Source of the DNA: Dysgonamonadaceae bacterium | Lineage (GTDB): Bacteria; Bacteroidota; Bacteroidia; Bacteroidales; Azobacteroidaceae | Length of the DNA stretch: 64,000 nt | Assembly (NCBI GenBank): GCA_031272075.1 | Contig: JAISUK010000067.1 | Location: 23,000 to 86,999 of the forward strand | Direction: 5' to 3' | Part shown: one piece after another, positions 48,319 through 56,990 of the stretch | Layout: every line of letters begins with the position of its first letter | Position numbering within the stretch: position 1 is the stretch's first letter | Notes under the pieces: model-generated | What the model saw: only the letters and a program-made list of their open reading frames with translations | Databases searched by the model: none | What the model was told of the DNA's origin: nothing | Translations under genes and position numbers: made by a program

Positions 48319-50910
48319 ATGAATTACAATAATTTTACCATCAAATCACAGGAAGTCGTACAGAAAGCGATTGAACTGACCCGCAGTCATTCCCAGCAAT
48401 CGATCGAACCGGCGCACCTGTTGAAATCCATCTTAATCGAAGTAAAAGATATTTCAAATTTTATCTTTCAGAAATTGGGCGTTGCCCTCCCGCATCTCAA
48501 CAATGTGCTGGATAAGGAAATTGAATCCTTTCCGAAAGTGACGGGTGGCGAACCTTTCCTGAGCCGTGAAACCAACGCGGTGCTCCAAAAAGCCGTAGAC
48601 TTGAGTTCTAAAATGGGCGACGAGTATGTGTCGGTCGAACCAATCTTGCTCGCACTTTTTCTCGAAAAAAGCAGCGTCTCTACGATGCTGAAAGACGCAG
48701 GCGTCACCGAAAAAGGCCTGCGAGCCGCCATTGAAGAACTTCGACATGGCAACAAGGTGACCAGCCAGTCGGCTGAAGACACTTATCAATCGCTGTCGAA
48801 ATTCGCCATCAATCTGAACGAACGCGCCCGTTCGGGAAAATTAGACCCTGTCATCGGACGCGACGAAGAAATCCGCAGGGTGTTGCAGATCTTAAGTCGT
48901 CGTACAAAAAACAATCCCATCCTGATCGGTGAACCGGGCGTAGGTAAGACGGCCATCGCTGAAGGGCTGGCACACCGGATTGTACGCGGCGACGTGCCCG
49001 ACAACTTGAAATCGAAGCAGATTTTCTCGCTCGATATGGGCGCCCTCATCGCCGGAGCAAAATACAAGGGCGAATTTGAGGAACGTCTGAAGTCCGTTGT
49101 GAATGAAGTGATTCAGTCGGAAGGCGAAATCATCCTCTTCATTGACGAAATCCATACCTTGGTGGGCGCCGGTGGAGGCGAAGGAGCAATGGACGCCGCC
49201 AATATCCTGAAACCGGCGCTGGCACGCGGCGAACTACGCGCCATCGGGGCGACTACACTCAACGAATACCAGAAATATTTTGAAAAAGACAAAGCCTTGG
49301 AACGCCGTTTCCAACAGGTGATGATCGATGAACCGAGCGAAGCGGATGCCATTTCCATCTTGCGCGGATTGAAAGAAAAATACGAAAATCATCATAAAAT
49401 CCGGATCAAGGATGATGCCATCATCTCTGCAGTACAACTTTCTACCCGCTATATCAGCGACCGCTTTTTGCCTGACAAGGCAATCGACCTGATGGACGAA
49501 GCTGCCGCCCGTCTGCGGATGCAGGTGGATTCGGTGCCGGAAGCGCTCGACGAAATCACGCGCAAGATTACCCAGCTCGAAATCGAACGCGAAGCCATCA
49601 AGCGCGAAAACGACGAAGAAAAACTAGAAACACTCAACAAGGAAATTGCAGAACTGAAAGACGAAGAAGCGCATTTCAAGGCGCGGTGGCAGTCGGAGCG
49701 CGAAATCATCAACAAGATACAGCAAAACAAGATCGACATCGAAGACCTGAAATACAAGGCGGAACGTGCGGAACGCGAAGGCGATTACGGTAAAGTGGCT
49801 GAAATCCGTTACGGACTCTTGAAACAGAAAGAAGATGAGATAGAGAAGTTTAAGAGCGAACTGTCGGCAATGCAAAGCGGATCGGCCATGATCAAGGAAG
49901 AAGTGGACACGGACGATATCGCAGATGTCGTTTCTCGCTGGACAGGCATCCCGGTAGGCCGTATGCTGCAAAGTGAATCGGACAAATTGCTGCACCTCGA
50001 AGAAGAACTCCACAAACGGGTTGTCGGTCAGGACGAAGCGATCGCCGCCGTCAGCGATGCCATCCGCCGCAGCCGTGCGGGCTTGCAGGATCCGAAGCGA
50101 CCCATCGGCTCGTTTATCTTCCTCGGCACGACAGGTGTCGGGAAGACAGAACTCGCCAGGGCGCTCGCAGAATACCTGTTTAACGACGAAAACATGATGA
50201 CCCGCATCGACATGAGCGAATATCAGGAAAAATTCAGCGTCACCAGGCTCATCGGTTCGCCTCCGGGCTATGTCGGTTACGACGAAGGCGGACAATTGAC
50301 AGAAGCCGTGCGCCGCAAACCTTATTCCGTTGTCTTGTTCGACGAAATAGAGAAAGCGCACCCCGATGTGTTCAATATTCTGCTACAGGTGCTCGACGAC
50401 GGTCGCCTCACCGACAACAAAGGACGGACTGCCAATTTCAAGAATACCATCATTATCATGACAAGCAATTTGGGGTCGCAAATTATTAGCAATCCGGAGG
50501 ATTACATCGCGGACTTTAAGAATTATAAGGATAAACAGGAAGCGATAAAAAATGCTGTCCTCGAACTTTTAAGGAAAACCATCCGTCCGGAGTTTCTGAA
50601 TCGAATTGATGAAACGATCATGTTCACCCCGCTGAACGAACAGGAAATCAAGGAGATAGTGGAATTACAACTCAATGCTGTGAAGAAACTGCTTGCCGAA
50701 AACGGCATCGAACTGCAATTCACCGACACGGCCATCGCACTGATCGCCGATGAAGGCTTCGACCCGCAATTCGGCGCACGTCCGGTGAAGCGTGTCATCC
50801 AGCGGCATGTCCTCAATCCGCTCTCGAAAGAGATGTTGGCTCGGAAAATCAATCGCGACAGGCCGATCGTGGTGGATGCCGTTGAAGGAAAGCTCCTTTT
50901 CGCGAATTAA
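48319..50910 (+). CDS. clpB: Chaperone ClpB
   Basis: An 863-residue Hsp100 disaggregase, full length. N domain (~1-145), first AAA+ domain with Walker [11 protein letters not shown] (~205) and Walker [14 protein letters not shown], the coiled-coil middle domain (~400-530, many Glu/Lys heptads), and second AAA+ with [11 protein letters not shown] (~605) and [13 protein letters not shown]. The middle domain distinguishes it from ClpA/ClpC. Works with DnaK to rescue aggregated protein. Apparently monocistronic, ending in a hairpin terminator. Confidence 0.98.
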   Translation: MNYNNFTIKSQEVVQKAIELTRSHSQQSIEPAHLLKSILIEVKDISNFIFQKLGVALPHLNNVLDKEIESFPKVTGGEPFLSRETNAVLQKAVDLSSKMGDEYVSVEPILLALFLEKSSVSTMLKDAGVTEKGLRAAIEELRHGNKVTSQSAEDTYQSLSKFAINLNERARSGKLDPVIGRDEEIRRVLQILSRRTKNNPILIGEPGVGKTAIAEGLAHRIVRGDVPDNLKSKQIFSLDMGALIAGAKYKGEFEERLKSVVNEVIQSEGEIILFIDEIHTLVGAGGGEGAMDAANILKPALARGELRAIGATTLNEYQKYFEKDKALERRFQQVMIDEPSEADAISILRGLKEKYENHHKIRIKDDAIISAVQLSTRYISDRFLPDKAIDLMDEAAARLRMQVDSVPEALDEITRKITQLEIEREAIKRENDEEKLETLNKEIAELKDEEAHFKARWQSEREIINKIQQNKIDIEDLKYKAERAEREGDYGKVAEIRYGLLKQKEDEIEKFKSELSAMQSGSAMIKEEVDTDDIADVVSRWTGIPVGRMLQSESDKLLHLEEELHKRVVGQDEAIAAVSDAIRRSRAGLQDPKRPIGSFIFLGTTGVGKTELARALAEYLFNDENMMTRIDMSEYQEKFSVTRLIGSPPGYVGYDEGGQLTEAVRRKPYSVVLFDEIEKAHPDVFNILLQVLDDGRLTDNKGRTANFKNTIIIMTSNLGSQIISNPEDYIADFKNYKDKQEAIKNAVLELLRKTIRPEFLNRIDETIMFTPLNEQEIKEIVELQLNAVKKLLAENGIELQFTDTAIALIADEGFDPQFGARPVKRVIQRHVLNPLSKEMLARKINRDRPIVVDAVEGKLLFAN

Positions 50911-50933
50911 TTTCAATTAAAATAACGCAGATC

Positions 50934-50977
50934 GTACGGATCGCATGGATTCATTTCCGTGTGATCCGTATGCTTTT
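50934..50977 (+). terminator. Probable terminator of clpB
   Basis: An imperfect inverted repeat, GTACGGATCGCATGG (50934-50948) against CCGTGTGATCCGTAT (50957-50971), about 12 of 15 pairs with several G-U allowed in RNA, followed by CTTTTG. It is 24 bases after the clpB stop. Confidence 0.6.
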
Positions 50978-51103
50978 GTCACTTGATGATGACATTGTAA
51001 TTGACTTTTTTGGGTTGGTTCTTGGCGTATGCGATGGCGAAAAAGTTGCATTTACTAATTGAACTTACGAATGAGTAGAATACCATATATTTAATAACCG
51101 ATC

Positions 51104-51133
51104 ATTGCGCATCAAAAAAAATCGCTATCTTTG
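51104..51133 (+). promoter_or_regulatory. Promoter-like element for the TM2 gene
   Basis: TATCTTTG (51126-51133) fits TAnnTTTG, preceded at 18 bases by ATTG (51104-51107), one mismatch from TTTG. It is 32 bases before the ATG. Confidence 0.5.
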
Positions 51134-51165
51134 CCAATGAATATTAATTTTAAATTGATACAATT

Positions 51166-51468
51166 ATGTTTTGTCCGAATTGTGGAAATGAAGTTTCCGA
51201 TAAAGCCGTCATTTGTGTGAAATGCGGCGTAAGTTTGAAGGCCGAAACGCCTGTTGCCGATGGCTATGATTGGTTAACAACCTTGTTGTTGTGCATTTTC
51301 CTCGGCTATTTAGGTGTGCACCGTTTCTATACCAAGAGCACCGGTATTGGTATCGTACAATTATTGACGCTTGGCGGTTGCGGTATTTGGGTGCTGATAG
51401 ACTTTATCCTGATTATTACAGGGAGTTATCACGACGGTAACGGTCAACCCCTGGTTCGGAAAAATTAA
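51166..51468 (+). CDS. Zinc-ribbon and TM2-domain membrane protein
   Basis: A 100-residue protein. N-terminal zinc ribbon with two CxxC pairs (CPNCGNEV...CVKCGVSL, residues 3-26), then a TM2 domain of two transmembrane helices with the conserved turn GYLGVHRFYT and a GIWVLIDFILIITG second helix. TM2 proteins are widespread and their role is uncertain. Monocistronic or with the transporter gene 94 bases later. A 6-base hairpin with a four-base loop (51474-51489) follows the stop but lacks a U-run. Confidence 0.88.
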   Translation: MFCPNCGNEVSDKAVICVKCGVSLKAETPVADGYDWLTTLLLCIFLGYLGVHRFYTKSTGIGIVQLLTLGGCGIWVLIDFILIITGSYHDGNGQPLVRKN

Positions 51469-51562
51469 ATAGAACATGCCTTCGCATGTGGTTAGAAAAA
51501 GTTTCATGATGCTTGCATAAAGGATCATGCTATAATCATATTTTTAATTAAATACAACGCTT

Positions 51563-53227
51563 ATGTTTAAAAATCATCCCAAGGGACTATACGCGCTTGC
51601 ATTGGCCAACACCGGCGAGCGTTTTGGTTACTACACGATGCTTGCAATTTTCGTACTGTTTTTGCAAGCCAAATTCGGTCTGTCCGCCGCAGTTACAGGG
51701 CAAATCTTCGGTGTTTTTCTCGCTGCCGTCTATTTTTTACCTGTCGTCGGCGGCTTGATTGCCGACAATCTGTGGGGCTACGGCAAAACCGTCACCGTCG
51801 GCATTGTAGTCATGTTTATCGGCTACATTCTGATGGCCATCCCCGGAATGGGAATGCCTGTGCTGATCGGCGCTCTCTTTATCATTGCACTCGGAACAGG
51901 ACTTTTCAAAGGCAACCTGCAGGTGTTGGTGGGCAATCTTTATGACGACCCGAAATACAAGAGCCGTCGCGATCCGGGTTTTTCGCTCTTTTATATGGCG
52001 ATAAACATCGGCGCCATGTTTGCTCCGCGCGCAGCGACCGAAGTGGTCAATTATTTCATGGGGAAAGCCGGTTTGCACTATGTGGCAGATATTCCCGCGT
52101 TGGCGCATCAATGTATCGACGGTACCATCGCTACCGAAGGGGCGGCAAAACTGACCGACCTGATGGCTGCGCAAGGCGCTCAATTCACCGACTTGTTCCA
52201 ATTTTCACATTTGTATATCGATAAACTTTCGGCCTCATACAACTATGGGTTCGGCGTCGCCTGCATCTCGTTGATTGTATCGATGGCCATTTATCTCTGC
52301 TCGAAGCGGTTGTACGCACATGCCGATTTCAATGCGCGTCAGAAAACAGCTGCGGGCGTGGCAGAAGAGGTTCAACTGACGGCGAAGCAGACAAAAGAAC
52401 GCGTGGTGGCGCTCGGTTTGGTGTTTGCCGTTGTCATTTTCTTCTGGATGTCGTTCCATCAAAACGGTTCGACAATGACTTTTTTCGCCCGCGACTACAC
52501 GCAGAGTTTTGTTGAAGGTTGGACACGAATCGGAATGGACGTCATCAATCTGGCATTGATCTGTGTCGGAATTTATGCTTTGTTCAGCATTTTCCAATCG
52601 GAAAAACCGAAAGGTAAATTGATTTCGGGTGCAGTACTGGTTGTTGCAGCGGCTTTGGTTGCCTGGCGTTACGGTTTGATGGATGATTCCATAAAAATTG
52701 AACCTCAAATTTTCCAACAATTCAACCCCTTCTTTGTGGTGGCGCTTACGCCATTCTCCATCGCCATCTTCGGTTGGCTCGAAAAAATCAAGAAAGAACC
52801 CTCGACGCCACGCAAAATCGGCTACGGGATGTTGGTGGCAGCAGCGGGTTTCGCCATCCTGGCCATCGCCTCGTTTGGATTGAAATCGCCCGCTGAACTC
52901 AAAAATGTTGGAGGCGTGAGCGATATTTTGCTTGACCCCAACTGGTTGATCGGTACTTATTTGACATTGACTTTCGCCGAACTTTTATTGAGTCCGATGG
53001 GAATATCTTTTGTCACCAAAGTTGCTCCGCCCAAATACAAAGGCTTGATGATGGGCGGCTGGTTTGCGGCAACGGCCGTGGGTAATTACCTCACTTCGGT
53101 TATCGCAGCAATCTGGGAAAGCAAAATCCCGTTATGGGGAGTTTGGGGCGTACTGATTGCTTGCTGTCTGCTCTCGGCTGTTTTCCTTTTCGCAGTAATG
53201 AAAAGGCTCGAAAGCGCGACAAAGTAG
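51563..53227 (+). CDS. POT/PTR-type major facilitator peptide transporter
   Basis: A 554-residue membrane protein with about 14 helices. The proton-coupled oligopeptide transporter family mark is the N-terminal NTGERFGYYTMLAIFVLFLQ (ERFxYY type); further helices include GTGLFKGNLQVLVGNLY (FKGN motif) and late LLLSPMGISFVTKVAPP. Members import di- and tripeptides with protons. It probably follows the TM2 gene on the same transcript or has its own promoter; a hairpin-like terminator lies downstream. Confidence 0.9.
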   Translation: MFKNHPKGLYALALANTGERFGYYTMLAIFVLFLQAKFGLSAAVTGQIFGVFLAAVYFLPVVGGLIADNLWGYGKTVTVGIVVMFIGYILMAIPGMGMPVLIGALFIIALGTGLFKGNLQVLVGNLYDDPKYKSRRDPGFSLFYMAINIGAMFAPRAATEVVNYFMGKAGLHYVADIPALAHQCIDGTIATEGAAKLTDLMAAQGAQFTDLFQFSHLYIDKLSASYNYGFGVACISLIVSMAIYLCSKRLYAHADFNARQKTAAGVAEEVQLTAKQTKERVVALGLVFAVVIFFWMSFHQNGSTMTFFARDYTQSFVEGWTRIGMDVINLALICVGIYALFSIFQSEKPKGKLISGAVLVVAAALVAWRYGLMDDSIKIEPQIFQQFNPFFVVALTPFSIAIFGWLEKIKKEPSTPRKIGYGMLVAAAGFAILAIASFGLKSPAELKNVGGVSDILLDPNWLIGTYLTLTFAELLLSPMGISFVTKVAPPKYKGLMMGGWFAATAVGNYLTSVIAAIWESKIPLWGVWGVLIACCLLSAVFLFAVMKRLESATK

Positions 53228-53285
53228 CGACAGCATACGCGAATTATGTGGATCGTGCCGGGTGATCGGAAGGTATTACGCGAAG

Positions 53286-53338
53286 ACGGATAAACATTTT
53301 TTTAATTTATTTTTTCCCGTTTCATCCGTTTTATTTTC
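53286..53338 (+). terminator. Terminator-like structure after the POT gene
   Basis: ACGGATAAAC (53286-53295) pairs with GTTTCATCCGT (53319-53329) with one bulge, followed by TTTTATTTT. The loop is long and T-rich. It shares ATCCG/CGGAT words with the clpB terminator. Confidence 0.45.
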
Positions 53339-53415
53339 CGTTTCACCCTTTTGGTTAGGGTGTTCCTGCATTTATTTGTGTAACATTGCCGAAAATAATC
53401 AATAAACGAACCTCT

Positions 53416-56115
53416 ATGATTCAGATAAAACGCGTGTTATTAATGCTTAGTATTGCAATGGTGTTCGTCTCGGTAGATGGCCGAGCGCAAAATGCCGATA
53501 CAACTTTAGTTCGTGAGAAATATTTCGGCGCAAAACTGCAGCGGGTGCTTAACGATTTTGAAACCAAATATGGACTTTCATTGAAGTACGATTCTGCGCT
53601 TGTGGCTCCTTATTCATTCGATTGGGTGTATCTGGGCGCCACGCCGCTTCAGGCCTTTGAAGTGATTTTCCGGGTAATCGATGAGTTGGCGTATTACCAG
53701 GATGAAGCAGGTGTGTATTGCATTGTACTGAAAAAAAACCTGCCGAAAAACCGGACGAAAGTTGAAAACCGTCGGTTTGCGGGAGATGCAAAGCGCCGAG
53801 ATTTTACCGTCACCGGACGTATCAAAGACCAGACCAATGGCGAGCCGCTCCCTTTCGCAACGGTCTATGTGGATGGTCATAATATCGCAACCCAGACCAA
53901 TACCGATGGCTATTTTACACTATACCACGTGCCGTCCGACACGGCTACGCTAATCTTTAAATATTTGGGCTATGAGACGCAACGGTTTTTCCTTTCGCCC
54001 GAAATCAATGTGCAAAATCTGTTCGTCGAATTGCAACCGGCCATCAACACCCTGGATGAGATCCTGATCGTCACCCAGCGGGAAGATGTGTTGAAGATTC
54101 CCGAACAGTCGATAGGTATCATCCAGACTACGGCTGCCAAGATTGCCGACCTGCCGGCTTTGGGCGAAAAAGACCTGTTTCGCACATTCCAACTGATGCC
54201 GGGTGTGGCCGGAAGCAACGAGTCGTCAGCAGGAATGTATGTGCGAGGAGGTACCCCAGATCAGAATCTGGTGCTGTACGACGGTTTTACAATTTATCAT
54301 CAGGAACACTTGATGGGCGTTTTCAGCGCATTCAATACCAATGCCGTAAAAGATGTGCAATTGCACAAAGGCGGATTCGACGCCAAATACGGCGGGCGGC
54401 TGTCGAGCGTGATGGAGATAGTGGGCAAAACCGGTGATGATAAAGATTTTAATATTGGAGCAGATGCCGGTTTTCTTGGATTCAATGCATTTGCAGAAGT
54501 GCCTTTCGGTAATGAGAAAGGCTCGTTTTTTGTTGCCGGCCGCCGTTCGTTCCAAAGTTTTATGTACGATAAATTTACAGATGTCTACTCCAACAACCAG
54601 TCCTCCATGGGTGGAGGAGGCATGGGCGGCCGCTTCAATATGCGTAATCAGGAAAAACCCAAGTCGTATTTCTATGACCTGAATGCCAAACTGACGTACA
54701 ATCCCAATAAGCGGGATATTATTTCGTTGAGTTTCTTCAACGGCGAAGACGTGCTCGACAATTCCCGCGACGGGTTCGGCAGTTCGTTCATGAGCGGCAG
54801 CATTACCGATAAGACCAACTGGGGGAATGTCGGCAGCAGCATCAAATGGTCGCGAAACTGGGACAATCGGTTGTATTCCAATGTATTGGCTTCGTTTTCC
54901 AACTATTACAGTCTTCGTAACCGTCAAAACAGCGTGACGACCACTTCGGGTTCGTCGGCAGTGATGTTTGATATGAATACGAACGAAGACAACAACTTGA
55001 ACGATTATTCTTTCAAACTCGACAATGAATATAAGATCAGTGGATCCAATAAATTGGAATTTGGATTAAATTATTCACATTATGCAATCAAATATGCTTA
55101 TGCACAAAGCGATACGCTCTCTATTCTGAATATGAAAAATCAGGGGAATTTGGCCTCTGTATACCTGCAAGACCGTGTGACGTGGAAAGAAAATTTCACG
55201 TTGCTGCCGGGTTTGCGTCTTTCGTATTTCGATGTGACTGCACGTCCCTATATCGAACCGCGTCTGCAGGCTTTCTACAAGCTCGACTCCAAAAAGAGCC
55301 TGAAAGCTTCTGCCGGATATTATAAGCAGTTCGTCAATCGCATCGTCAGGGAAGATATTTCAGCCGGCAGTCGCGATATTTGGCTGCTCTCCGACAAGGA
55401 AGGAATCCCTGTCAGCAGCGCCATGCACTTGGTGGCGGGCGGTAGTTACGAGACGAAAGATTATCTTTTTGATGTGGAGGCATATTATAAAAAACTGTAT
55501 GATCTGAGTGAATATACCCTGCGGTTTACCCGCTCATTCATAGATAATTCGGGATATCAGGAGTTCTTTTATAACGGCGATGGCTATTCGCGCGGCGTGG
55601 ATTTCCTGTTGCAGAAAAAATATGGAATCCTGACGGGTTGGATGGCTTATACTTTGAGTGAAACACGTTACCGTTTTCCGGTCTATGGGAATGGCTATTA
55701 TCCTTCCAATCAGGATGTCACCCACGAACTGAAATTCGTAGCAACCTACAAGCCGACCAAGTACCTGACGCTCTCGGCGACCTGGATTTATGCTACCGGC
55801 AAACCGTTTACCGAACCCATCGGGGCATATACCCTCACGACTCCGAATGGCGGAAATATGAGTTTTGTGGTGGTTGACAAGAAAAACAATGCCCGTTATC
55901 CCGACTACCATCGGATGGATTTGCTGGCAAAGTACGATTTGTCGTTTATCAAATCATTCAAATCCAGCATCAGCGTTTCGTTGTTTAATGTCTATGACCG
56001 CGCCAATGTGTGGTACCGCGAATATGCGTACGACACGCAGATGGGCGTCACCGAGACGAATATCAACTTGTTGGGATTTACGCCCAACATTACTTTGAGT
56101 GTGCAATTGAAATAA
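53416..56115 (+). CDS. TonB-dependent outer membrane receptor with carboxypeptidase-regulatory-like domain
   Basis: An 899-residue receptor. Signal peptide (~1-25, ending DGRAQ), a short STN-like region (~30-115), a CarboxypepD_reg-like domain (~135-215, TVTGRIKDQTNGEPLPFAT), then the plug (GSNESSAGMYVRGGTPDQNL) and beta-barrel ending in NITLSVQLK. I chose the ATG at 53416, where the signal starts; an upstream start would add ten residues before it. The DUF4249 lipoprotein gene follows after 11 bases, a known pairing. The substrate is unknown. Confidence 0.93.
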   Translation: MIQIKRVLLMLSIAMVFVSVDGRAQNADTTLVREKYFGAKLQRVLNDFETKYGLSLKYDSALVAPYSFDWVYLGATPLQAFEVIFRVIDELAYYQDEAGVYCIVLKKNLPKNRTKVENRRFAGDAKRRDFTVTGRIKDQTNGEPLPFATVYVDGHNIATQTNTDGYFTLYHVPSDTATLIFKYLGYETQRFFLSPEINVQNLFVELQPAINTLDEILIVTQREDVLKIPEQSIGIIQTTAAKIADLPALGEKDLFRTFQLMPGVAGSNESSAGMYVRGGTPDQNLVLYDGFTIYHQEHLMGVFSAFNTNAVKDVQLHKGGFDAKYGGRLSSVMEIVGKTGDDKDFNIGADAGFLGFNAFAEVPFGNEKGSFFVAGRRSFQSFMYDKFTDVYSNNQSSMGGGGMGGRFNMRNQEKPKSYFYDLNAKLTYNPNKRDIISLSFFNGEDVLDNSRDGFGSSFMSGSITDKTNWGNVGSSIKWSRNWDNRLYSNVLASFSNYYSLRNRQNSVTTTSGSSAVMFDMNTNEDNNLNDYSFKLDNEYKISGSNKLEFGLNYSHYAIKYAYAQSDTLSILNMKNQGNLASVYLQDRVTWKENFTLLPGLRLSYFDVTARPYIEPRLQAFYKLDSKKSLKASAGYYKQFVNRIVREDISAGSRDIWLLSDKEGIPVSSAMHLVAGGSYETKDYLFDVEAYYKKLYDLSEYTLRFTRSFIDNSGYQEFFYNGDGYSRGVDFLLQKKYGILTGWMAYTLSETRYRFPVYGNGYYPSNQDVTHELKFVATYKPTKYLTLSATWIYATGKPFTEPIGAYTLTTPNGGNMSFVVVDKKNNARYPDYHRMDLLAKYDLSFIKSFKSSISVSLFNVYDRANVWYREYAYDTQMGVTETNINLLGFTPNITLSVQLK

Positions 56116-56126
56116 TACAAAAAAAA

Positions 56127-56921
56127 ATGAATAAAATACAGAAGATAGTATTAAACAGTCGATTGTCGATTATAGGTTGTATATTGCTGGCCGGATGCAG
56201 TGGATCGCTGATGGATTACGACATCGATACGCAAACACCGGTGGTAGAGAGTTTCCTGCAAGAGGGCACGAACAGCCTGACAGTGAAAGTGTACAGCATG
56301 GAGGCCTATCTGACCGACGAAGTGGATGTTTCCGAACCGTTGGGAGGATTGACACTGAAAGTGAATGACAAAATTCTTACAGAAGCTACGAAAGGCACAT
56401 ATACACTTGATTTGGGAGAAGATACGATTCGCGAAAATCAAGTGTTTCATTTGCTGTTTGATTATAATGGCAAGACGATTGAGGGTTCAACCACCGTTCC
56501 GGCGCCGGTACAGAATCTGCGCGTAGCGCCGCAATCCCTGGAATATTCGGCCTGGACTTTCTGGGACGATTCCGACACCAGCGGCGTGCTGGTGTCATGG
56601 GACGATCCCGATGGGAGCTATTATCAATTGTATATCGAAAGTCCGAATACGAGTGACATGCCTTCGATGGGCATCTTCGGGCATAGAATGCTCCAGCCTT
56701 TCAAAGGCAACAGCTATCAGGTTGCAGCGCGTGAATTTCGTTCCGTCGGCAGCCACTGGATTTATGTTTATCGGATAGACAAAGATTACGCCGAACTCTA
56801 CGAACGTATCAGTTCGACCGATTTGGCGAATCCGGTAAGTTTTGTCACGAATGCATTTGGCATTTTCACGTCTATGAGCATGGGGAGGGTCGGCGTGCGT
56901 GTCTATGAAGCAGAAGATTAA
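56127..56921 (+). CDS. DUF4249 lipoprotein
   Basis: A 264-residue predicted lipoprotein (IIGCILLAGCSGSL, Cys ~22). The N-terminal beta-rich domain (PVVESFLQEGTNSLTVKVYS, GGLTLKVNDKILTEATKGTY) and later GVLVSWDDPDGSYYQLYIES match DUF4249. The family is fixed partner to TonB receptors with an N-terminal carboxypeptidase-like domain and probably sits on the outer surface. I chose the ATG at 56127, 11 bases after the receptor stop; an upstream frame overlapping the receptor gene is not supported. Confidence 0.87.
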   Translation: MNKIQKIVLNSRLSIIGCILLAGCSGSLMDYDIDTQTPVVESFLQEGTNSLTVKVYSMEAYLTDEVDVSEPLGGLTLKVNDKILTEATKGTYTLDLGEDTIRENQVFHLLFDYNGKTIEGSTTVPAPVQNLRVAPQSLEYSAWTFWDDSDTSGVLVSWDDPDGSYYQLYIESPNTSDMPSMGIFGHRMLQPFKGNSYQVAAREFRSVGSHWIYVYRIDKDYAELYERISSTDLANPVSFVTNAFGIFTSMSMGRVGVRVYEAED

Positions 56922-56951
56922 TTGAGAATCGGTGATTGAAATGTGAAACCG

Positions 56952-56969
56952 ATATGATTGAGATCATAT
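56952..56969. repeat. Small inverted repeat before the beta-helix lipoprotein gene
   Basis: ATATGAT (56952-56958) and ATCATAT (56963-56969) form a perfect 7-base dyad with a 4-base centre, 22 bases before the start of the beta-helix gene. Possible operator or weak hairpin. Confidence 0.4.
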
Positions 56970-56990
56970 AAAAAAACAAATTATTGAAAG

